Below, one piece after another: positions 1 through 6,542 of a stretch of 14,296 nt of DNA (its first letter is position 1; the number at the start of each line of letters is the position of its first letter). The position numbers and the translations under genes are program-made. Source of the DNA: JBGPHT01 sp041484525 (GTDB lineage: Bacteria > Acidobacteriota > Terriglobia > Bryobacterales > Bryobacteraceae). The stretch is from the NCBI GenBank assembly GCA_041484525.1, contig JBGPHT010000190.1, forward strand, positions 1 to 14,296, given 5' to 3'. The notes under the pieces are model-generated. The model did no database searches. It had not been told where the DNA came from and saw only the letters and a list, made by a program, of their open reading frames with translations.

Positions 1-471
1 ACCCTGACGCTGGCTTGATTTGGATAGGCACTACCCGAGGAAACGACAGACCTCGATCTGGCAACCCCGATTCTCAGTACGCAAAGCATTCAGTTTCAAC
101 AGGCGACATCACAACCCTGTCCTGTTTTGGACAGCAGTGACTTTGATCCACTTCGCGTTAGGCCCAGTGCGTCGGCAACCTTGAAGGACAGGGACTCTCA
201 CCATCTCCTGGCGCGCATCGTGAGCACTTTTAGCGAAGGCAACAACCTCCACTGGGAGAACTTCGCCGCGGTAGGGTTTTCGCTCCATGCTGACGGACAT
301 TGCGAGGGTGCCTTGCAAATGTACCGCCGCACCAATGGCGAATCGAGGATGACTGGAGACTTCGTGACAAAGGGGAGTGGAAGAATTAGTGCGCAAGATC
401 AAGAACCTGGAGCAACATGCGCGTCGCGTCAAACACTTCATAGGCCCATTGCCGACAATTGGAGACTCTAG
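1..471. other. Stretch with no recognised gene
   Basis: I find no convincing gene here. Open frames exist on both strands (127-471 + and 477-109 -), but neither translation resembles a protein family I know, and neither shows the regular composition of the genes further right. A perfect 6-base inverted repeat (CTGTCC, 117-122, and GGACAG, 129-134, separated by 6 bases) is the only local structure I noticed. The frame that holds the receptor fragment downstream is closed by TAG at 469-471, so this stretch is not readable as the missing front part of that gene. It may be the remains of an insertion or rearrangement that removed the receptor's N-terminus. Confidence 0.5.
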
Positions 472-852
472 GACCACCGAAACCGACCGGCGCAGAAGGG
501 CGAGCTTGCCATCCCGGGATCGCTCGCCATCCAGTACATTACCAAGGGCGCGTTCGCCAATCCGGCCACCGGCACGTTCGGCAATATCGGCCGGAATGCG
601 ATTTACGGCCCGGGCTTCGGGGCGGTGGACTTCTCCGTTTTCAAGAAGACGCCCATCACCGAGCGCGTTTCGGCTGAACTCCGCGTGGAGATTTTCAACC
701 TGTTCAACCGCACCAATTACGCGAACCCGGGCGTGACCTTCTCGTCGGGCAGTTTCGGGCAGATCACGGCGACGCGTAACGGCGGTTCTGCTCCGGGCCT
801 CGGATTTGGGGAACCCCGGAATACGCAGCTTGGGTTACATCTCGTGTTTTAG
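472..852 (+). pseudogene. C-terminal fragment of an Oar-like TonB-dependent receptor
   Basis: The frame from 472 to the TAG at 850-852 encodes the last beta-strands of an outer-membrane TonB-dependent receptor of the acidobacterial Oar/CarboxypepD_reg type. Diagnostic stretches are GTFGNIGRNAIYGPGF, a DFSVFKKTPITE strand, LRVEIFNLFNRTNYANPG, the FGQITATR loop, a GEPRNTQLGL strand, and a final HLVF with the terminal Phe typical of beta-barrel proteins inserted by BAM. Family members are usually about 1000 residues long, so more than 85 percent of the protein is missing: no plug domain, no signal peptide, and an in-frame stop at 469-471. Recognisable similarity begins near 500-540. There is no plausible start or ribosome binding site, so I call it a remnant and not a gene. 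The family assignment is secure; the cause of the truncation (rearrangement or assembly join) is not. Confidence 0.85.
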
Positions 853-866
853 GTGAAAGGCGTTTG

Positions 867-927
867 GCCACAGATGGACGCTGATGGACACGGATAAGAA
901 ATAGTTAGGTCAGTGTCCGTCTGTGGC
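867..927. repeat. Inverted repeat of a CCACAGATGGAC-type dispersed element; possible bidirectional terminator
   Basis: GCCACAGATGGAC (867-879) and GTCCGTCTGTGGC (915-927) are complementary at 12 of 13 positions, the last being a possible G-U pair, with a 35-base loop that contains a second copy-like GATGGACACGGAT. It lies between the convergent receptor fragment and the glycosyltransferase, where a bidirectional terminator is expected. The right arm supplies the last codons and stop region of the glycosyltransferase (residues EATDGH). The CCACAGATGGACAC-like wording is reminiscent of short dispersed repeats I have seen in several soil-bacterial genomes; that link is from memory and unverified. 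No U-tract follows, so terminator function is inference. Confidence 0.45.
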
Positions 928-2217
928 TTCAACGGGCGACAGTTCTACCCAATTCACGGCGATGCCCAGCCAGCGCTGGTCCTCGCTGAGTCCAAGATCG
1001 ATCGGTTGCATCGTTCTGGCCACATGGATCGTGCACTCCAGGCACTGCTCCGGGGACACCGCGAGCGGCGGAGGCAATAGAGCCTGGAATATCGCCGTAC
1101 CCTCTTCGGTCGTCTCGACGCTCGGGCGCAATCGTTCTCCATTCACCAGCAGCTCCACATCCTGCGAGAGGTTGCGTTGGAAGTGCCACGGGACGTGCAT
1201 GCGAATGCTGAGGGCTGAATCCCGCAAGACCGGGAACTCCAGCGTGGACCTCCGGGACGGTCCGCTCCACCTGAAGGTGCCCCACTTCTCATGATGCTCC
1301 AGGCCATGCCATTCGAATCCAGCGAGCTGATCGTCCAGATAGAATCGCTTCGGCTGCTCGAGAACGACGGGAGAAACCACTTCGTTGCCGGTTCCTTTAT
1401 ATCGGGCGTTGTGACGGGCAAGCGCGCCGGGAACGCCGGGGTTCGGCGCCTCAACGCGGACAAACTTACCAGCGAGAAACGATCGCACGACGCCGATCAG
1501 CTCGGCTTGCCGGAAATCGCCGCCGGCTCGAATTTTGGCGAGCAATTCTTCCTGCTCGGCCGCCGACCGCCTGAGGTAGGCATTCCTGCGCCAGGCTGCG
1601 TTGAACTTGAACACGGTGAGTTCACCCGTGGACACGATCTTCGCTCCAGCATCAGCCGCTCTTTTCTCGAGATCGACATCTACCGGCAAGGAAATCGCCG
1701 GCCCCTCTGCCCAGAGGCCGATCTTCGCCAACAACGACCTCTTGTGCAGGACAGAGGACGGCACCAGCATGTCGCGCTTCGAGTACTCACCGCCGGCGAA
1801 GACACCGGTCATGCCCAGAACATCCGAACCGGGCGGTCCATATAGTATCGCCACGGCTCCGGCAATATCGGCGTCCGCTCGCTGGATTGTGGCGACGAGA
1901 GACTCGAGGTGGGTCGGAAACCAAATGTCGTCGTGTCCCAGGTAAGCGATATATTCGCCTGTCGAGTTGGCGATCCCCCAATTGTTCGGAACGGCTTGAC
2001 CGCCGGAGTTCGACGGCAGGTTCACCCACCGAATACGCGCGTCTCCGAAACTCATCGCCACCTGCTCGGAGTCATCGGTGCAACCATCTCCCACAACCAG
2101 CAGCTCAAAGTCGCTGAAGGTCTGCATGAGGGCCGATGCGATCGAGCATCTGAGTGCGTTGCTCCAGTTATAAGTCGCGATAATAATGCTAACTGTCGGA
2201 TGCTTTAATGGAATCAC
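910..2217 (-). CDS. Family 2 glycosyltransferase with C-terminal beta-sandwich-like extension
   Basis: The product is a 435-residue GT2 (GT-A fold) transferase, probably cytoplasmic and acting on cell-surface polysaccharide. Residues 8-110 form the nucleotide-sugar binding half: VSIIIATYNW (9-18), the VVGDGCTDDS motif (41-50), and GHDD (94-97) in the place of the metal-binding DxD. PVDVDLEKRAADAG (178-191) resembles the later acidic motif that carries the catalytic base in this family. A segment at about 293-435 (FEWHGLEHHE, WGTFRWSGP, then alternating strands) looks like a separate beta-sandwich module of the kind appended to some glycan-synthesis proteins; its role is unknown. No membrane segment is visible. 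The start is GTG at 2217, inside a GTGA overlap with the upstream cupin stop, implying translational coupling. Donor and acceptor sugars cannot be told from sequence. Confidence 0.88.
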   Translation of the reverse strand: MIPLKHPTVSIIIATYNWSNALRCSIASALMQTFSDFELLVVGDGCTDDSEQVAMSFGDARIRWVNLPSNSGGQAVPNNWGIANSTGEYIAYLGHDDIWFPTHLESLVATIQRADADIAGAVAILYGPPGSDVLGMTGVFAGGEYSKRDMLVPSSVLHKRSLLAKIGLWAEGPAISLPVDVDLEKRAADAGAKIVSTGELTVFKFNAAWRRNAYLRRSAAEQEELLAKIRAGGDFRQAELIGVVRSFLAGKFVRVEAPNPGVPGALARHNARYKGTGNEVVSPVVLEQPKRFYLDDQLAGFEWHGLEHHEKWGTFRWSGPSRRSTLEFPVLRDSALSIRMHVPWHFQRNLSQDVELLVNGERLRPSVETTEEGTAIFQALLPPPLAVSPEQCLECTIHVARTMQPIDLGLSEDQRWLGIAVNWVELSPVEATDGH

Positions 2218-2735
2218 CAGCCCGGCCCGCGCTCGAAACGGTAGGGAATCTCGGTCGAGTCCAACGGAATCCGATATTTATCCGGATTCAGGTGGTTATA
2301 CGGCTTAGTCGGAAGATTGATGAACATAGCGTCGATGGTTCCGACGTTCTGCACTGCGTGAACCACGAGCTTCGGTATTGTTACTAAGCCTCGATTGCGT
2401 TCGGAAAGGTAGAGTTCGTTAACCAGACCCTCGGTTGGTGAACCTTCCCGCATATCGAAGAGGACGATCTTGAGGGTCCCCATCGAAATGAAGAGGCGGT
2501 CGTCCTGGTGTTCGTGATACACCCAGCCCTTAATTCTTCCTGGCCTTAGCAGGATCTGATACACGTACACCAAGGGATCGTGGGATATTCCCCAGGCTGG
2601 GCTGTATATCTCGCAGATTTCGCCTCGCTCGTCCAAAATAGTCGGTGCGGAGCGTATGGACACGCCCGCGATCAGCTTCACGACGCTCGTACTTTCGGGC
2701 GTGACGGTCTGTTGGTCTCGCTTGCCTACGATCAT
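2214..2735 (-). CDS. RmlC-like cupin (dTDP-4-dehydrorhamnose 3,5-epimerase-related protein)
   Basis: This 173-residue protein resembles the RmlC epimerase family in size and layout: a leading strand with a DERGEICEIYSP stretch, the cupin core LLRPGRIKGWVYHEHQDDRL (His-rich turn in place of the usual RGLHYQ), a FDMREGSPTEG segment that mirrors the VDLRxxSPTFG of RmlC, PKLVVHAVQN as the second cupin motif, and a tail of the YNHLNPDKYRIP type that matches the substrate-covering C-terminus. The usual QGKL motif is not intact, so it may be a 3- or 5-epimerase on another nucleotide sugar, or a non-catalytic sugar-binding cupin. It starts with ATG at 2735 behind a GGGGA ribosome site, 20 bases after the frame-restored end of the methyltransferase, and its TGA overlaps the glycosyltransferase start. 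The three form one polysaccharide operon. Confidence 0.78.
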   Translation of the reverse strand: MIVGKRDQQTVTPESTSVVKLIAGVSIRSAPTILDERGEICEIYSPAWGISHDPLVYVYQILLRPGRIKGWVYHEHQDDRLFISMGTLKIVLFDMREGSPTEGLVNELYLSERNRGLVTIPKLVVHAVQNVGTIDAMFINLPTKPYNHLNPDKYRIPLDSTEIPYRFERGPGW

Positions 2736-2754
2736 ACGTGTCCCCAGGAATGAA

Positions 2755-3311
2755 CTAGATTACTACACAAACTGCCTCGCTGAGAACCGTCAGGAAGCCG
2801 TTGGGTCTCTTCTGTGGCCGATCCGTTTTTGCGAGATTCACGCAAGTCGCTCTTGAAGGTCCAACAGTACGGGACTGAGCGACGGAAGATCCTGCGCCTT
2901 TTGGGAGGCGACAAACCCAGAGCGAATCAGCGGTGGTGCTACACTCCTCACCGATAAATCGAAGGAGGTCAGCAGGATTTTCGAGAGGTAGAGAATGCCG
3001 TAACAGTGGACCACGTCAAAAGCTCCCAGATCTCGCGGTGGGGCCGGCGCGTTGAGGTCGCATTGTACCGTCTGAACTCCAGGAAAGTGCCGCGCCAGCA
3101 CTTCCAGGCATTCCTGACAGGAGTCAACCGAAACAACCGTGCACTCCCGTTCGACATAGAACTGGGTGTGATCGCCGGGGCCGGAGCCGGGTTCGAGCAC
3201 GCGGCGGTTCGCGAGGAGCAGCCCGAGGCTTGCCAGATGCGCCAGTCGTGCTCGGTTATGGTCCTGGTAATAGGGAGAGGAAAAATGAGCCAAGCCCGGA
3301 GCAGGAGGCAT
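2755..3311 (-). pseudogene. Class I SAM-dependent methyltransferase, apparently frameshifted
   Basis: The uninterrupted frame (3311-2838, 157 codons) opens with a normal methyltransferase front half: AHFSSPYYQDHNRARLAHLA, SAM-binding motif I VLEPGSGPGDHT (38-49), acidic loop VVSVDSCQECLEVL (59-72), motif II CDLNAP and FDVVHCYGILY (98-108). After Tyr108, near base 2987, the frame turns to nonsense, while the neighbouring frame reads LENPADLLRFIGEEC, the continuation expected for this family (usually GxLYHLxxPxxxL). A one-base loss in the codon for a His after GILY explains this. With the frame restored, the gene ends at the TAG at 2755-2757, giving about 185 residues and a 20-base gap to the cupin, which fits an operon. 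The far C-terminus is weakly conserved even then, so further damage is possible. A TGA lies directly before the ATG, so the N-terminus is complete. It could also be a sequencing error. Confidence 0.72.
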
Positions 3312-3521
3312 TCACCGGCGTCGTCATCGTCCATCAGTTTGGCCACGCCAGGCAGTTGCCGTCGACTGGGCGGACACGCTGGGGTGCTGTTGATCTCCGC
3401 CCTCCACGACGTGGACCTGGTGCGCCCTTCGCCGGCAACAAGGGCTTCTCGCGTTTGCCCAAGCCGTTCACCGCCGCTGGCCTGCCGCGCAAGGTGAAGC
3501 AGTCGCTTGGCTGCCGCGCCC

Positions 3522-3974
3522 TCAGTCGCGGTCCAGGTATTGCCGCACCGTCGACGCAAACGTGTTGGCGTCCACCGGTTTGGTAATGTAACCGTCGCAG
3601 CCGGCGTCGTATGCCTCTTGGATGGTCACCGCCGTATCGCTCGCGCTGACCGCCAGTATCGGGACTTTCCGGACCTTCCCGGTCAACTTGATGAGCCGGG
3701 TCAGTTGCAGGCCGTCCATGCCGGGCAACCGGATGTCCATGAGCACGGCGTCGGGCGTGAAGGAGTATAGAAGCGCCATCGCGGCCTCGGCACCCTCCGC
3801 GGTTTGCACCGCGTAACCCTCGCTGGCCATCAGGAATTCAAGCAGGCGGAGCGTATCTGAATCGTCGTCCACGATCAGGATGGTCTTCCCCGTGCACTTT
3901 ACCCGCGTCCGCACGCTGGGATTGGCCGCGGAAGCCGGTTTGTCGTTTACTATCACGGTGGTGGTCTTGTTCAT
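3522..3974 (-). CDS. Single-domain CheY-like response regulator
   Basis: From the ATG at 3974 the product has 150 residues: a polar tail of about 30 residues, then one receiver domain filling the rest. The receiver has the acidic cluster DDD (36-38), phosphoacceptor Asp80 in VLMDIRLPGMDG, Ser110 at the switch position in ILAVSASD and Lys132 in YITKPVD, so it should be phosphorylatable. There is no output domain, suggesting a diffusible CheY/DivK-type relay. It is divergent from the chemosensory operon across 116 bases and is a candidate target of the CheA encoded there. The frame stays open to 4115, but I prefer 3974: the ATG is preceded by AGAGG about 12 bases away, and the extra 47 codons are low-complexity and overlap the cheW start region. 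A TACAAT on the minus strand (4015-4010) could be its -10 box, without a clear -35. Confidence 0.85.
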   Translation of the reverse strand: MNKTTTVIVNDKPASAANPSVRTRVKCTGKTILIVDDDSDTLRLLEFLMASEGYAVQTAEGAEAAMALLYSFTPDAVLMDIRLPGMDGLQLTRLIKLTGKVRKVPILAVSASDTAVTIQEAYDAGCDGYITKPVDANTFASTVRQYLDRD

Positions 3975-4090
3975 GACTGTCACGTTGCCTCTTATCGTCC
4001 CGGAAGCCGATTGTATGAGCCGATCCCGCGCCGGACTCTGCCTGCCGTTTTTTTCCGCCGGGAGAAAGGGACTACTGCTAAGGCCAAGGC

Positions 4091-4612
4091 TTGCCGATAT
4101 ATCAGGAGATGCCAAGGTGCAATGAGAACCCGCAGAGTCTTCTGGTCTTTCATTCGAGCGGGCTGGGCTGCGCTTTTCCCCTCGAGGCGGTGCTCGAAAT
4201 CGTGCCGATCGCGCAGCTCTCGACTCCGCCGGGGTTGCCTTCCATGCTGGCGGGCTTTCTGGACCGGAGCGGAACCGCCATTCCTATTCTTCTCCTGGAT
4301 CGCCTCTTCAACTTGCCGGAGCAGCCGCTCGGCCTGAACACGCCCTTCATCATCTTGCGCGGTGTCGACAGTCCCATTGGCTTTCTGGTGGGCGCTGTCC
4401 TGCAGATCGTCAGCACCACGGCGGCGAGCTTCCTGCCTCTTCCTGAGAAGCATCTATTCCACGACTGCGCGACGGCTACGGTTGAAGTGGAGGGCGATGT
4501 GTTTCATCTGCTTTCCCCGGAGCGCATCCTGCTCGAGCACGAACGCCGTCTGCTGGCCGAGTTTCAGGTGGTGGCTCAGGAACGTCTGCGCCGCCTGGAG
4601 GAGGGGAATTGA
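4091..4612 (+). CDS. CheW-like adaptor (WspB-like position)
   Basis: This 173-residue protein is a single CheW beta-barrel domain: an LLVFHSSGLGCAFPLEAVLEIVP opening (two strands plus the turn typical of CheW), the loop FLDRSGTAIPILLLDRLF where family members have the NLRG-xxxPVxDL motif, then GFLVGAVLQIV and a C-terminal helix rich in Arg/Glu. It should link the MCP to the CheA-receiver kinase on the inner face of the membrane. The start is uncertain: TTG at 4091 has TAAGG seven bases upstream, whereas the in-frame ATG at 4109 touches an AGGAG with no spacing. I keep TTG. Its TGA overlaps the TTG of the following cheR. It is the first gene of the operon, and its place just before cheR parallels wspB-wspC. 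Confidence 0.85.
   Translation: MPIYQEMPRCNENPQSLLVFHSSGLGCAFPLEAVLEIVPIAQLSTPPGLPSMLAGFLDRSGTAIPILLLDRLFNLPEQPLGLNTPFIILRGVDSPIGFLVGAVLQIVSTTAASFLPLPEKHLFHDCATATVEVEGDVFHLLSPERILLEHERRLLAEFQVVAQERLRRLEEGN
4597..4601 (+). promoter_or_regulatory. Shine-Dalgarno supporting the TTG start of cheR
   Basis: GGAGG, extended to GGAGGAGGGG, lies 7 bases before the TTG at 4609. Its strength and spacing are what make a TTG start overlapping the cheW stop (TTGA) believable, since no in-frame ATG lies nearby. Confidence 0.6.
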
Positions 4613-6012
4613 GCCACATCCGGGAAGTTGCGGCCTGCATTACCGAAGACCCCTATTATTCGCGGCTCAAGGACTATCTCATAGCGTCTACGGGTCTGGC
4701 GTACTACCGCGATCGCGACGAGTACATGGCTGAACTGATAGGCCGCAGGCTGTCGAAGCTCGGCTTGAACGACTGCGCCTCGTACTCCCGGCGGTTATCA
4801 GACGGTAAGGAGGGTCGTGACGAGTTGGATGCCCTGATTGCAGACCTGACGATTGGGGAGACGTACTTTTTCCGCGACCGGGAGCAGTTTGACGCGATTC
4901 GCGACGTTGTCATTCCCGAGATCCTGAATCGCAAACGGTCCACCAAACGGCTACGCATCTGGAGCGCGGGCTGCGCCAACGGCGCGGAACCGTACTCGCT
5001 CGCCATCCTGCTGGCACGGGAGCTGGGCCATCGCCTCGACGGCTGGGACATCAGTATTTTCGCCACGGATATCAACCGGCAGTCTCTGGCTGAAGCTCAG
5101 GCCGGCAGATTCCAGGAGTGGGCGCTTCGCTCTACCTCCGCCGAGGTCAAACGCGAGTGCTTTTCCGCGGAAGGACGAGTCTGGGCCATCCACCCTGAAT
5201 ACAAAGAGTGGACTGCATTCGCCCACATGAACCTGGTCGAGAGCCAGTTTCCGTCGCCCCTTCATTGGGTGTCCGGCTTCGATCTGATTTTGTGCCGCAA
5301 CGTGATGATTTACTTTGCTCCGGAGGTGATTCGCCGGTTGATCCGGCAGTTTCACGAATCTCTCACTGATGGCGGCTGGTTTGTGGCGGGCGCCGCCGAG
5401 CACAACATGGAGACCTTCAGTTGCTTCCACACGGTAACCGCCACGGGCGCCACGGTGTATCGGAAGTCCAAGGAAGCATTTCCAAAAACGGCCGCGCCGA
5501 AGGTAGCCAAACGGCTGGAGCTCTTAGGGAAGGCCGCACCACCGGGCTTGCCGAAGCGAGCTCTGCACGCGGGAGCTGCCCATGACCAGCGATTTGCCCC
5601 GCCCGAGATCAAGCCTCCGAATATCGATGAACTGCGCCGGCTCGCCGACCGGGGCGATTGGGAGAACGCCGTCCCGCACTGCAACCGGTTATTGGCCCAG
5701 GATGGATTGAACCCCGTGGTGTACTTCTATCACGCGCTGTTGCTGGAACAGTTGGGCCTGGGGGCCGAAGCGGAACGATCGTTGCGGCAAGCCATCTACC
5801 TCGACCGGAATTTCCTGCTGGCTCACTACCATCTGGGCCTCGCCCTGGCGAAGGGGAAGGAGCGAAGTACGGCGGCGCGGTGCTTTGAGAATGTCCTCAA
5901 ACTTGCGGCTGGCTTGCGCGACGAGCAGGCTGTTGAGGATGGCGACGGCGTGACCGTCGCCGGACTGAAACAGATGGCGAAAATGCACCTCCAGAATCGA
6001 GGCGATTCATGA
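4609..6012 (+). CDS. cheR: CheR-type MCP methyltransferase with C-terminal TPR repeats (WspC-like)
   Basis: The 467-residue protein transfers methyl groups from SAM to glutamates of the MCP, setting array sensitivity. Residues 10-75 match the all-helical CheR N-domain; GETYFFRD (83-90) is the family signature; IWSAGCANGAEPYSLA (117-132) is the SAM loop, with Ala126 where GEEPYS is usual; FATDIN (151-156) and FDLILCRNVMIYF (224-236) are the adenine-binding and catalytic-core motifs; GGWFVAGAAEHN (255-266) replaces the common GhSE turn. A Pro/Lys linker (290-335) leads to two or three TPR-like helical repeats (336-435). TPR-tailed CheR enzymes are characteristic of WspC and related alternative chemosensory systems. 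It starts at TTG in a TTGA overlap with cheW and ends in an ATGA overlap with the next cheW. The MCP lacks an NWETF-type C-terminal tether, so docking would have to occur another way. Confidence 0.93.
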   Translation: MSHIREVAACITEDPYYSRLKDYLIASTGLAYYRDRDEYMAELIGRRLSKLGLNDCASYSRRLSDGKEGRDELDALIADLTIGETYFFRDREQFDAIRDVVIPEILNRKRSTKRLRIWSAGCANGAEPYSLAILLARELGHRLDGWDISIFATDINRQSLAEAQAGRFQEWALRSTSAEVKRECFSAEGRVWAIHPEYKEWTAFAHMNLVESQFPSPLHWVSGFDLILCRNVMIYFAPEVIRRLIRQFHESLTDGGWFVAGAAEHNMETFSCFHTVTATGATVYRKSKEAFPKTAAPKVAKRLELLGKAAPPGLPKRALHAGAAHDQRFAPPEIKPPNIDELRRLADRGDWENAVPHCNRLLAQDGLNPVVYFYHALLLEQLGLGAEAERSLRQAIYLDRNFLLAHYHLGLALAKGKERSTAARCFENVLKLAAGLRDEQAVEDGDGVTVAGLKQMAKMHLQNRGDS

Positions 6013-6542
6013 AGGCAATGCTCGAATCGGATCAGGAGCGCATGCGGGCCGTCTGGCGCCAGCGGGCCGTACGGCTTTCCCGCCGCCCTCTGGCGGCCCG
6101 TACCGCTCAAGATGACTTCCAGGTGATGGTTCTCGAAATCGGGGATGAGCGCTATGGTATCGAGCTGGCGGACGTGGCGGAGGTTCTCCCGCCTATCCAG
6201 GTGACCCCCGTCCCCGGGGCTCCGCCGTTCTTCTCGGGAGTCGTCAACGTGCACGGGGAAATCCGGCCGGTGGCCGATCTGAAGCACCTGCTGGGTATAA
6301 AGACCGCCGGGTATGGCAATCTGGCGCGCGTGATTCTGTTGCGCAAACAGGGCCGGGAGATGGGGTTAATCGTAGATCGCGTCGAGCAGATCCGGAGCGT
6401 TGCCTCCGGGAATCTGCCCGCCGGGGGGGATCGCTTTACGAAGCTATCCGCCCGCTACCTCAAGGAATTGAGGCACGACACACTGATGCTGCTCGACACG
6501 GAAGCGCTGTTCGCGGAGCTTCTCAAGGAAACTACATCATGA
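6009..6542 (+). CDS. CheW-like adaptor, second copy (WspD-like position)
   Basis: This is a 177-residue CheW-domain protein with a basic N-terminal extension (1-35, many Arg) before the domain. QVMVLEIGDERYGIELADVAEVLP (38-61) is the opening of a standard CheW fold and FSGVVNVHGEIRPVADLKHLL (75-95) the central motif. That motif reads NVHG where the NLRG of E. coli CheW carries the interface Arg62; this variation also occurs in other CheW proteins. It is coupled on both sides by ATGA overlaps, with GAGG a few bases upstream of its ATG. A second, N-terminally extended CheW immediately after a TPR-CheR is the Wsp arrangement (WspC-WspD). The two CheW proteins of this operon are quite different from each other, so they probably hold distinct places in the array. 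Confidence 0.92.
   Translation: MKAMLESDQERMRAVWRQRAVRLSRRPLAARTAQDDFQVMVLEIGDERYGIELADVAEVLPPIQVTPVPGAPPFFSGVVNVHGEIRPVADLKHLLGIKTAGYGNLARVILLRKQGREMGLIVDRVEQIRSVASGNLPAGGDRFTKLSARYLKELRHDTLMLLDTEALFAELLKETTS

Noticed and set aside
117..134. CTGTCC/GGACAG palindrome as an operator or insertion-sequence end
   Set aside because: Only 6 bases per arm, no adjacent transposase or target duplication and no recognisable gene to regulate.
3312..3521. Possible gene in the gap between methyltransferase and response regulator (open frames on both strands)
   Set aside because: Translations are Arg/Pro-rich, match nothing, and differ from neighbouring gene style; no ribosome site was found, and no terminator hairpin was clear.
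3975..4115. Longer start (4115) for the CheY-like regulator
   Set aside because: The extra 47 residues are low-complexity, overlap the divergent cheW start and are not needed for the receiver fold.
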